Source: Pseudolactococcus hodotermopsidis
GTDB lineage: Bacteria > Bacillota > Bacilli > Lactobacillales > Streptococcaceae
Reading direction: 5' to 3'
Assembly: GCF_011170085.1 (NCBI RefSeq)
Contig: NZ_BLLI01000009.1
Span: forward strand, 1 to 48,504
DNA: 48,504 bases
Under the pieces are notes generated by a model. That model searched no databases and had not been told where the DNA came from. It saw nothing but the letters and a program-made list of their open reading frames with translations. Shown one piece after another: positions 8,172 to 15,626 of the stretch. The position numbers and the translations under genes were made by a program. Position 1 is the first letter of the stretch. Each line of letters starts with the position of its first letter.

Positions 8172-8483
8172 TTATTTGATACTTTTATTATCGCACAAAA
8201 AAGACCTGCGATTCTTACAGGTCTGGGTTGTTTTCTTACAGAAATGTAAGAATGAACATGGCTTGTAGTTTAATTCGTTAATAATATCTGATATGACTTC
8301 TATATCACCATTTTTTAAACGTTCATCAAAATTATTATCTATTATTTTTTGAGCAATCTCTTGTAGTGCATTCTTTTCTTGTTGTTTATTAAAATTGGTT
8401 GAATACATGGTATCAATCATTCTCATTTTCATAACCATAATGTCTTTCTCATTCTCTAAGTTATTAACCATAAAATAGAACAC
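8172..8483 (-). pseudogene. truncated ORF of unknown family
   Basis: An open frame of 103 codons beginning at a GTG, without a convincing Shine-Dalgarno. It starts 9 bases after the YdeI-like stop and in the same frame. The first 70 residues (for example MVMKMRMIDTMYSTNF and FDERLKNGDIEVISDII) look like a genuine, charged helical protein. The last 25 are Cys-rich and are read straight through an intrinsic terminator, so they are unlikely to be native. I read it as an internal or N-terminal fragment of a larger protein. The family is not recognised, and the function is unknown. Confidence 0.4.
8197..8224 (-). terminator. intrinsic terminator
   Basis: Minus strand AGACCTG ... CAGGTCT (9-nt loop) followed by six T. 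It is the likely 3' end of the pheA/YdeI-side transcript, and lies within the reading frame of the truncated ORF. A second small stem, CTTACA/TGTAAG, is just beside it. Confidence 0.75.
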
Positions 8484-8492
8484 AAAAATAAC

Positions 8493-8984
8493 TCAAGGCT
8501 TATCTCGCCCAACAAAACGCCCCTTACCAAGCAGAAAATCAATGGCTCGCACAATATTTCTGTCAACCGTTTCTTCCGACTTCAATCTCGCAATATAACG
8601 AACAATTTCATGCTGCCTTGACGGCGATAACCTGTCAAAAACTTGCTGAGCTTGCGGTGTTTCAGCTAATGCCAAACGTAATTTTTCAGGCATCGCAAAT
8701 TTGCGTGAAACAGGATCAAAAGCAATCGTGACCGTACAACTCTCGCCAATTCGTTCTGGGGATTTTTTCAGCATGGTCATATTCACATAAAAACGCCAAG
8801 CACCCGAGTATTTGACCAAAGTTTGCTTGTAAGCCTTGCCGTTTATCTCGCCCTTGACTTGAATCGGACCAGTCGATTTTTTAGCATCAGCAAAAATCGC
8901 TCGCAAAATGGCAACAGGAACTGTCAGATAAGGATTAGCGCCGATAATTTTCAACTCGTCGGTAAATTCATAGCTTTTTTGCAT
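8493..8984 (-). CDS. YdeI/OmpD-associated family protein with DUF1905 domain
   Basis: A 163-residue protein in two parts. Residues about 5-95 form a DUF1905-like beta-rich domain (KSTGPIQVKGEINGKAYKQTL, WRFYVNMTML). Residues about 100-160 form a YdeI-like helical tail with the pattern LSPSRQHEIVRYI and RAIDFLLGKGRF. These proteins are common in Firmicutes; YdeI homologues have been linked to protection from bacteriocins or to envelope stress, but the molecular role is not settled. It follows pheA by about 10 bases in the same orientation and is probably cotranscribed. Confidence 0.75.
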   Translation of the reverse strand: MQKSYEFTDELKIIGANPYLTVPVAILRAIFADAKKSTGPIQVKGEINGKAYKQTLVKYSGAWRFYVNMTMLKKSPERIGESCTVTIAFDPVSRKFAMPEKLRLALAETPQAQQVFDRLSPSRQHEIVRYIARLKSEETVDRNIVRAIDFLLGKGRFVGRDKP

Positions 8985-8994
8985 TTTTCTCCAG

Positions 8995-9822
8995 TCACAT
9001 CTTATAAACTCGATACTGCCCTAAATTCTTAACCGTCACGCCCAATCTTTCAAGCGCATTGACCAAATACTGATAATCGCCCGAATACTTGGCATCAATC
9101 AAGAAAAAATACTCCCCCAAGAAAGTTTTCAAAGGTCGCGACTCGATTTTGGTCAAATCAACCCCAAAATCTGCAAAAATCTTCAAAGCCTTATACAGCG
9201 CACCTGGGAGATTATCAGGTAAAGTTAGCGCCAAAGTCATTTTTTCCGTTTCAATCGGCAATGGAATCTGAGGTTTGACATCGCCCAAAAGCCAGAAACG
9301 CGTAAAATTCTCATCAATCTCTTGAATATCACGCGCAATAATTGTCAAGCCGTATTCAGTTGCACTTGCACTAGGAGCAATCGCTGCAAAATTTTGAGCT
9401 GAGTTTTGCGCGATAAACTGCGCCGCATATGCTGTGCTATCCGTACTTTCGATTGTCGCATTCGGAAAATGTTGCTGCAAATATTTGAGTGACTGCGCAA
9501 TTGCTTGCGGATGTGAAAAAATCTTGTCAATCGGCTTGTCAGCAGAAGTCGCCATTAACTGCTGCTTGATAGGTTGTACGATTTCCGCCTGCGCACAAAT
9601 ATTTTCCGCCTGCAAAAAGAGATAATCAACCGTCTGGTGTACGCTCCCCTCTATCGAATTTTCGACAGGAACAATGGCGAAATCAACCAAACCTTGTTCA
9701 TAATTTCTGATTACCTCAGTAATCGTATCAAAAGCGACCAATTCATCGGAAACGTTCGGAAATGCCGCTTGTGCGACCGCATAAGTAAAGGACGCTTTCG
9801 GTCCCAAAAAACCAATTTTCAT
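8995..9822 (-). CDS. pheA: prephenate dehydratase
   Basis: A 275-residue monofunctional enzyme converting prephenate to phenylpyruvate in phenylalanine synthesis. It begins GFLGPKASFTYAVAQ, has the catalytic region NFTRFWLLG, and ends in a C-terminal ACT domain (GALYKALKIFADFGVDLTKIESRP) that should give phenylalanine feedback control. I place the start at the ATG at 9822 rather than an in-frame upstream ATG at 9849. The chosen start has AAGGAA at proper distance, overlaps the aroK stop as ATGA, and gives the conserved N-terminus MKIGFLGP. Confidence 0.93.
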   Translation of the reverse strand: MKIGFLGPKASFTYAVAQAAFPNVSDELVAFDTITEVIRNYEQGLVDFAIVPVENSIEGSVHQTVDYLFLQAENICAQAEIVQPIKQQLMATSADKPIDKIFSHPQAIAQSLKYLQQHFPNATIESTDSTAYAAQFIAQNSAQNFAAIAPSASATEYGLTIIARDIQEIDENFTRFWLLGDVKPQIPLPIETEKMTLALTLPDNLPGALYKALKIFADFGVDLTKIESRPLKTFLGEYFFLIDAKYSGDYQYLVNALERLGVTVKNLGQYRVYKM

Positions 9823-10301
9823 GTTTGAATTTCCTTTACTATTTCGCATGGCGATTTGCCTGTTACCGTGATGATTTTACTAGCGATTTCTTCGTAAAAT
9901 GCAACTCTTTTGTCAAATATTAGCTGTAAATCAGCGCGTGAATTATTTTCAAAAATCGGTCGAACATTTTGTCTATCCGCCGAAATTCGCCGATAAAGTT
10001 CAGAAAAATCAGCCTTGAGATAAATCACTTCAGCAGTTGATTCATGCAAAATCCGCCGATTTTCAGCAGCAACCACGACACCGCCACCAGTCGCAATCAC
10101 ACGCCCAGAAGTCGTCAATTCTTGCAAAACTTGCGATTCAATTTCTCGAAAACGCCTCTCACCAAACTGCGCAAAAAAATCAGCAATCGGCATGCCAATT
10201 TTGTCAACAATCACCGTATCCATATCCACAAAATCAGCTGAAAGCAAGCTTGCAATCGTTGATTTTCCCGAACCCATAAAGCCTATTAGAAAAGTTGTCA
10301 T
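9819..10301 (-). CDS. aroK: shikimate kinase
   Basis: A 160-residue P-loop kinase that phosphorylates shikimate at the 3-OH in the chorismate pathway. Walker A is GFMGSGKST (residues 7-15); the shikimate-binding DMD is present (FVDMDTVI); FGERRFREIE and the GGG loop (VIATGGGVV) follow. The length is typical. The stop overlaps the pheA start by 4 bases, so aroK-pheA are coupled in an aromatic-amino-acid operon whose earlier genes are not in this window. Confidence 0.93.
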   Translation of the reverse strand: MTTFLIGFMGSGKSTIASLLSADFVDMDTVIVDKIGMPIADFFAQFGERRFREIESQVLQELTTSGRVIATGGGVVVAAENRRILHESTAEVIYLKADFSELYRRISADRQNVRPIFENNSRADLQLIFDKRVAFYEEIASKIITVTGKSPCEIVKEIQT

Positions 10302-10367
10302 GATTCTCGTTTCATTTATTTCAGAAAAAACAGTGTCTAAAATCGCAAAATTACCCCGAAAGAAACT

Positions 10368-11885
10368 TTATTTTTTCTTCTTCTTACCCTTTTTCATCTT
10401 CTTCTGCGCGCGTTTCATAGCAGCATTCATGGCAAGTTTGCCAACTTTCCCCTTGACACCGCCACCAAACATAGCGCTCATATCGGGCATGCCCCCAGCC
10501 ATATCGCCTAGCGCACTCATATCAGGCATACCACCCAGCATATTTGGCATTTTTCCCCCCATGCCACCTAGCATAGACGCCATATCGCCGTTCATCAGAC
10601 CATTCATCATCTTCTTAGATTCGTTAAATTGTTTAATTAATTTATTAACTTCAATGAAAGTATTCCCCGAACCAGCAGCAATGCGACGACGACGACTAGG
10701 GTTGATAATATCGGGATTAGCACGCTCCTCGGGTGTCATTGACAGCACCATTGCGCGTTTTCTGGCAATATCTTTCTCGTCCACCTTAACATTTGCCATA
10801 CCTGGCATTTCCGACATACCAGGAATCATTTTCATGATTTCGTCCAATGGTCCCATAGATTGTACTTGGTCGAGTTGCTCAATGAAATCGTTGAAATCAA
10901 AGGTATTTTCCCGCATTTTCTCAGCGAGTTTGAGCGATTCAGCCTCATCATACTGACTCTGCGCCTTTTCAATCAGCGTGAGCATATCCCCCATGCCAAG
11001 AATCCGCGAACTCATACGATCAGGATAGAAAACTTCCAAATCGGTCAATTTTTCACCCGTCCCAACAAATTTAATCGGCTTACCAGTGATTTCACGAATT
11101 GACAAAGCCGCCCCACCACGTGTATCGCCGTCAAGTTTTGTAATGATAACACCAGTAACATCTAATGTTTCATTAAACTTCTTGGCAACATCAGCCGCAA
11201 CTTGCCCCGTCATCGCATCAACAACGAGCAAAATCTCCGTCGGTTGCGCAAGCGCCTTGATTTGAACCAGCTCATCCATGAGTTTTTCATCAATCTCAAG
11301 CCGCCCCGCCGTATCAATCAGCACATAATCGTTGCGCTTTTCAGCCGCAAGCGCAAGCCCATGGCGCACAATCTCAACAGGCGCAACAGTCGTCCCCTCC
11401 TCAAAAACAGGCACATCCACTTGACTTCCCACCGTTTTCAGCTGTTCAATGGCAGCAGGACGGTAGACATCAGCAGCAATCATGAGAGGACGAGCATTTT
11501 CAGTCTCTTTCAACCGTTTTGCCAGTTTCCCCGCAAAAGTCGTCTTACCAGCCCCTTGGAGACCCGCCATCATGATAATTGTCGGAATTTTCGGAGATTT
11601 ATCAAGCTCAGACTCGCCACCACCAAGAATTGCCGTCAACTCCTCATCAACGATTTTAATCACTTGTTGCGCAGGTTGCAACGCCTCAGAAACCTCCACA
11701 CCAATTGCCCGCGTGCGAATATTTCGGATAAATTTCTTGACCACAGGCAAAGCCACGTCAGCCTCCAAAAGCGCAACGCGAATTTCCTTTGTGATTTCAA
11801 GCACATCATTTTCAGTGATTTTCTTCTTGCCACGCAAGTTTTTGAATACGCCTTGTAGGCGTTCTGTTAGGTTTTCAAATGCCAT
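10368..11885 (-). CDS. ffh: signal recognition particle protein Ffh (SRP54)
   Basis: A 505-residue SRP GTPase targeting ribosome-nascent chains to the membrane through 4.5S RNA and FtsY. It has a helical N domain (residues about 1-85), a G domain with GLQGAGKTT, DTAGRL and TKLDGDTRGGA, and an M domain with INPSRRRRIAAGSG. A Met/Gly-rich tail (GGMPDMS-type repeats) and a basic end follow. The start ATG is preceded by AAGGAG about 36 bases away, with a perfect hairpin between them. In related bacteria ylxM lies directly upstream; here another gene intervenes. Confidence 0.96.
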   Translation of the reverse strand: MAFENLTERLQGVFKNLRGKKKITENDVLEITKEIRVALLEADVALPVVKKFIRNIRTRAIGVEVSEALQPAQQVIKIVDEELTAILGGGESELDKSPKIPTIIMMAGLQGAGKTTFAGKLAKRLKETENARPLMIAADVYRPAAIEQLKTVGSQVDVPVFEEGTTVAPVEIVRHGLALAAEKRNDYVLIDTAGRLEIDEKLMDELVQIKALAQPTEILLVVDAMTGQVAADVAKKFNETLDVTGVIITKLDGDTRGGAALSIREITGKPIKFVGTGEKLTDLEVFYPDRMSSRILGMGDMLTLIEKAQSQYDEAESLKLAEKMRENTFDFNDFIEQLDQVQSMGPLDEIMKMIPGMSEMPGMANVKVDEKDIARKRAMVLSMTPEERANPDIINPSRRRRIAAGSGNTFIEVNKLIKQFNESKKMMNGLMNGDMASMLGGMGGKMPNMLGGMPDMSALGDMAGGMPDMSAMFGGGVKGKVGKLAMNAAMKRAQKKMKKGKKKKK

Positions 11886-11897
11886 TTTTTTTATTTT

Positions 11898-11927
11898 ATC
11901 TGAATTTTATAAATTCAGATTCTCCTT
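11898..11927 (-). promoter_or_regulatory. ffh Shine-Dalgarno plus intervening hairpin
   Basis: On the minus strand AAGGAG (11922-11927) is followed by perfect 10-bp arms ATCTGAATTT and AAATTCAGAT with a 3-nt loop. An A-rich stretch leads to the ATG at 11885. The unfolded distance is far too long for initiation; the hairpin would shorten the effective gap to about 13 bases. Confidence 0.65.
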
Positions 11928-11939
11928 ATCATTTTTATG

Positions 11940-12635
11940 TTAACCAATTACTTCCACCCATTCTAAGGACTTAAGTACTTCGATCAGATCTTTTTGTCTT
12001 TCTGAATATTTAGCCAAAACATTCACTATAAATAAATCAGAACCTAGAGAATCGGGGAAATCCCCTTTATTTATACTATCTGCAACTTTTTTATTCTTAT
12101 AATAAACATTCAACAAATATAATGCCGCCATACTCTGTAACAAATTTTTCACATTTCCAAAATATTTCAGATGACGTGAATAATCATGTTTTAAGCCATT
12201 GTAAGCATTGTTCCAAGAATGAATCTCTTTTTTATCATCTTCCAGCCAAACATCGCGGGGTTTGCCTTTTTTCTCAAAAATTTTATTTCCATTTTTAAAA
12301 CGATGTTTTTTTTCATCTTTTTTAAACGGGAAAATCTGTTGATTCTCCGAAAAGTACATATTTTGTGCCGCAATTTGAACAACTTTTTCCTCTAATTTCC
12401 ATTCCTTGATAAATTTATCAATACACTGCAGAAAATCGTTATTGTCTTTTTTGAACTCCTCTTTATACAATTCCTTTGAAACACTTTCAATATATGTACC
12501 ACAACGTAAAATCAATTCAGCGATTTTATTTGAATAAGTATTAAGTTGTTTGTCAGAAAAATGAATCGCATAAGTAAGATTCAAAACTTCCTTTTCAAGA
12601 TTTTTATAAACAGGCCAAAATAAATTTAGTTTCAT
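11940..12635 (-). CDS. HEPN-like protein inserted between ylxM and ffh
   Basis: A 231-residue soluble, Lys/Asn/Phe-rich protein. I do not recognise a named family, but the C-terminal half has WNNAYNGLKHDYSRHL followed by a long hydrophobic helix (NVKNLLQSMAALYLLNVYY). This layout fits all-helical HEPN-like proteins, where a conserved W..YN..KHD segment precedes the last helix. Many HEPN proteins are RNases of toxin-antitoxin or abortive-infection systems; that function is inference here, because the diagnostic R-x4-6-H is not clear. It starts 5 bases after ylxM, is clearly AT-richer than ffh, and looks acquired. Shine-Dalgarno is weak, suggesting coupling to ylxM. Confidence 0.6.
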   Translation of the reverse strand: MKLNLFWPVYKNLEKEVLNLTYAIHFSDKQLNTYSNKIAELILRCGTYIESVSKELYKEEFKKDNNDFLQCIDKFIKEWKLEEKVVQIAAQNMYFSENQQIFPFKKDEKKHRFKNGNKIFEKKGKPRDVWLEDDKKEIHSWNNAYNGLKHDYSRHLKYFGNVKNLLQSMAALYLLNVYYKNKKVADSINKGDFPDSLGSDLFIVNVLAKYSERQKDLIEVLKSLEWVEVIG

Positions 12636-12640
12636 AGGGC

Positions 12641-12970
12641 TTACTCATTCTCCAAACTCTGCAAAATCAAAATCTGCTCAACCAGATAAGAATCAGTCGC
12701 ATATTTCGTCAAAATATCGCCAAAAATTTGCTCGCGCACGATGTAGTCCGAGTACATATGGAGCTTGGTTTCATAGCTTTCAAGCACTTTTTCCGTCCGC
12801 TTGATATTGTCATAAACAGCTTGACGCGACACATGATACGCCTCAGCAATCTCCGCCAACGAGTAATCGTCCGCATAATAAAGCTCGATATAATTCATCT
12901 GCTTTTCCGTCAACAATGTGGCGTAAAATTCAAACAGGGCATTCATTCGATTCGTTTTTTCGATTTCCAT
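12641..12970 (-). CDS. ylxM: YlxM/p13-like helix-turn-helix protein
   Basis: A 109-residue protein of the YlxM family, small helical proteins with a sigma-70 region-4-like HTH ([30 protein letters not shown], about residues 30-59). The gene is conserved next to ffh in Firmicutes and thought to modulate SRP function. The ATG lies 7 bases after an extended -10 box TGGTATAAT, with no Shine-Dalgarno, so the transcript may be leaderless or nearly so. It is followed by the HEPN-like gene and then ffh in one apparent operon. Confidence 0.88.
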   Translation of the reverse strand: MEIEKTNRMNALFEFYATLLTEKQMNYIELYYADDYSLAEIAEAYHVSRQAVYDNIKRTEKVLESYETKLHMYSDYIVREQIFGDILTKYATDSYLVEQILILQSLENE

Positions 12971-12977
12971 AGTTTCT

Positions 12978-12986
12978 ATTATACCA
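12978..12986 (-). promoter_or_regulatory. extended -10 promoter for ylxM
   Basis: Minus-strand TGGTATAAT; the ATG at 12970 is the eighth base after the box, so the start site and start codon coincide within one base. Confidence 0.55.
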
Positions 12987-13063
12987 AAAAATAGGCGCTA
13001 TCATGTAAATGTTGTAAAGGAAAGTTTTTCATATAAAATGCCGTTTTATTAGTTTTTATGGTG

Positions 13064-14971
13064 TCACATTTTCTCACTATCCTCCCCCAACTTCTCATAC
13101 AAAACATCAATCTCATCTTTCCCGATATTATTCTCAGGAATAATATCAATCCAGCGTTTTTCCGTTCGTTCATCTGGTAAACCAAGAACACCTTGGAAAT
13201 GAAATTCTAGCAAGTCTTTTTTGTCTGCAATATCTTGATGCGTTTCATCAAAATTGCTGGTATGGGTTTTGGACGTTAGCAAATATTCTCGATAAAAGTT
13301 AAAAGCAATCGTGACAATGCCGACAATACCGACGGTTATCACTGTGGACGTCAGAAAGTTTTCAAAAAGTTTGGGGACTTCCTTGTAATATAAACTGGGT
13401 TTGTGTTTGCCTGTCAGATAAAAAATCATTTCTCTTGCGATAATGACAATTGGTGCGAGAGTCACGATCCAGACGATTAGCGTGCCTGCGATTTGCTTGA
13501 CACGAAACATGATAATTCCGGGCGTTAGTTTGCCTTTTTTATCAAAAAAGAGGTCAAATATGACTTTTTTATTCATTTCAGCGTCGCTGAGAATGGGTTC
13601 TTTGACCTCTTTAGCAGTTGTCATCACTTTGTTTGTGGTCTGGTTACCATTTTCAGCTGGCTCATGATCCGCATCACGAACTGGCGAGACCCATGTGCCA
13701 CCGCCGTCAGAAAACATGCTTTTAAAGGCGCGCGGAATGGCAGCTATCAGTGTAATCGGGGAAATCAGCCAGTAAAGCCAAGTATACCACCCCGCAAAGA
13801 AAATATAACGATAGGTTGAGCGGTCGCTGTCATTGAAAACGAGGGAAGTCGTCAGCTGAATAATGCCGACAACGAACTCAAAAGCGATAAAAATCAGATT
13901 AATCATGATAAAGATAAAAAGCGCATTGTACTGCTGATGTACTGCCTCCCAGACAATCAAACCGACTGTAAAAAGCGAGGAAATCGCCCAGAAAATCGCC
14001 CACATGATACTGACAAAACTATCCATGAGTAAAACGAGTTGCGGAAAAGTTCGCAAGGGATTGAAAATCACGCGAATGGCATTATCAAGAAAGACTTCAA
14101 AACCGCCTTGCGCCCAACGCCGACGTTGTTTGTAAAGTGTTTTGATGTCCTCTGGCACTTGCATATAACACCGAGCATTTGGCGCATACTGAATCCGCCA
14201 GCCACCTAACTGCAAACGCCACGAGACCGCAATATCTTCGGTAATTTTGCGCTGATCATAAAAGCCAACATCAATCAGCGCCGATTTGCGATACATGACA
14301 CAAACGCCAGAAACCGTGAAAAGTCTACCAATCATGGACTGCGCACGTTTGGTTAGACCGATAATTGAGTTGTATTCAACAAATTGGAGTTTGCCAAGTA
14401 AGCTCGACCGATTGCGCGGTGTTGGATTGCCAGTAACTGCTCCCACTTCTGCAGCATTTGAAAATAAGGAATCGACCAAGAACCAAGCCAACATTTTCTT
14501 GACAGATTCGCCTGTCACAAAACTATCCGCATCAATACAAAGGAGAAATTCCCCCTTGGCATGCAAGGCAGCTTGCGTTAAGGCATGTGCCTTGCCCGCA
14601 TTTTTTTCAACATTGATGACCCGCAGTTTTTGGGAATGTTGCAACTCAGCACGAAGAATCTCATTGGTTGTATCAGTTGACCCGTCAGAAATGGCTAAAA
14701 TCTCATAATTATCATAATCAATCTGCTGGGTCAAATAATACAAGGTATTTTGCAAAACCACTTCTTCGTTGTGACACGGGAGCATAATCGTCACAAAAGG
14801 CTGTTTTTTGGGCGTTATGTCCTCTGGAAAATCTGGAAAACGTCCTTTTGATAGAAAATGGTAAAAAGCACCTGCGACAATCCAAAAAATCCCGCCAACA
14901 ATCGGGTAAAAAACGAAAATAAATAGGACAATGATCATCCACCAGTTAAGGCTTAGTAAGTGATCAATCAA
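13064..14971 (-). CDS. PgaC/IcaA-like membrane glycosyltransferase with PgaD-like tail
   Basis: A 635-residue processive family-2 glycosyltransferase. It has an N-terminal membrane segment (about 12-36), then a GT-A domain with IMLPCHNEE, DADS (147-150), TED (244-246) and QRRRW (282-286), the catalytic set of poly-beta-1,6-GlcNAc and related synthases. C-terminal membrane segments lie at about 312-340, 349-372 and 389-412. Beyond residue 440 comes a soluble linker and two more membrane helices (about 492-513 and 540-562), resembling a fused PgaD/IcaD accessory unit. The start is TTG, placed 8 bases after AAAGGAGG, and overlaps the upstream gene by 8 bases. The product polymer is not determinable from sequence; no deacetylase or exporter gene is adjacent. 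Confidence 0.8.
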   Translation of the reverse strand: MIDHLLSLNWWMIIVLFIFVFYPIVGGIFWIVAGAFYHFLSKGRFPDFPEDITPKKQPFVTIMLPCHNEEVVLQNTLYYLTQQIDYDNYEILAISDGSTDTTNEILRAELQHSQKLRVINVEKNAGKAHALTQAALHAKGEFLLCIDADSFVTGESVKKMLAWFLVDSLFSNAAEVGAVTGNPTPRNRSSLLGKLQFVEYNSIIGLTKRAQSMIGRLFTVSGVCVMYRKSALIDVGFYDQRKITEDIAVSWRLQLGGWRIQYAPNARCYMQVPEDIKTLYKQRRRWAQGGFEVFLDNAIRVIFNPLRTFPQLVLLMDSFVSIMWAIFWAISSLFTVGLIVWEAVHQQYNALFIFIMINLIFIAFEFVVGIIQLTTSLVFNDSDRSTYRYIFFAGWYTWLYWLISPITLIAAIPRAFKSMFSDGGGTWVSPVRDADHEPAENGNQTTNKVMTTAKEVKEPILSDAEMNKKVIFDLFFDKKGKLTPGIIMFRVKQIAGTLIVWIVTLAPIVIIAREMIFYLTGKHKPSLYYKEVPKLFENFLTSTVITVGIVGIVTIAFNFYREYLLTSKTHTSNFDETHQDIADKKDLLEFHFQGVLGLPDERTEKRWIDIIPENNIGKDEIDVLYEKLGEDSEKM

Positions 14972-15626
14972 TAGTCTGACCTCCTTTGTGGGCGCAAGCT
15001 TGGACTTCTAATTCATAGATTGTCGGCTCATTTTGAAATTTATTTTGATAATGGTCAGCCTGTGTTGCTAGGTCATTTTCAAAAAGAGAGACTGCCATTT
15101 TGATACTATACGCCTGTCCGCTATCAAAATAGCGGAGAATCATGCGGATATTTTGGATATTAAAATACTTGCTCGGCACATCACTTTGCGTGAAAATCGG
15201 ATTTTGGATAATTTGTTGACTTTCGCCAAGCAAATCATTTTTCTGCGTTTGGCTAGCTACCTCAGCTTTATCTGCCATCGTTTTGAAAATGGTTTTAAGA
15301 AAGCCACGCGTCATGAGAAATTTGACGAAAAGATAAAAAACGCCTGTTCCAATGACAAAAATTACGATTGTAAATTTCAGAATATTCTGAATACCACTTG
15401 ATGAGGCAGCTAATAGATTCATCGCAAAGGCGACACTAATTGCAACAAACAAGGCTAACATCACAGCGATAATGAGTGCAATTTGCCTTGTTTTCATCTC
15501 TGATTTCTTTTTGACATCTGAGATAAGATTTTGTCTGGCGTGTCTGAGCTGTTCTAATCTTTGGAGCTGTGACAACATCTGATTTAATTTATCTTTTTCT
15601 GCTGATTTGAGGTCATTAGCGCCCAT
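14964..15626 (-). CDS. two-TM membrane protein of unknown function
   Basis: A 220-residue protein: a basic, helical N-terminus likely to form a coiled coil (SAEKDKLNQMLSQLQRLEQL), two adjacent membrane helices (about residues 48-76 and 82-103), and a soluble C-terminal half. No family recognised. I use the ATG at 15626, preceded by GGAGG at 8 bases, rather than an in-frame upstream start. It overlaps the oxidoreductase gene by 11 bases and the glycosyltransferase gene by 8, so the three are a tight operon. A role as partner of the glycosyltransferase is inference from context only. Confidence 0.7.
   Translation of the reverse strand: MGANDLKSAEKDKLNQMLSQLQRLEQLRHARQNLISDVKKKSEMKTRQIALIIAVMLALFVAISVAFAMNLLAASSSGIQNILKFTIVIFVIGTGVFYLFVKFLMTRGFLKTIFKTMADKAEVASQTQKNDLLGESQQIIQNPIFTQSDVPSKYFNIQNIRMILRYFDSGQAYSIKMAVSLFENDLATQADHYQNKFQNEPTIYELEVQACAHKGGQTID

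Noticed and set aside
11202-11858. Plus-strand open frame of about 218 codons inside ffh
   Set aside because: Arg/His-rich translation is typical of an antisense shadow of a conserved GTPase gene.
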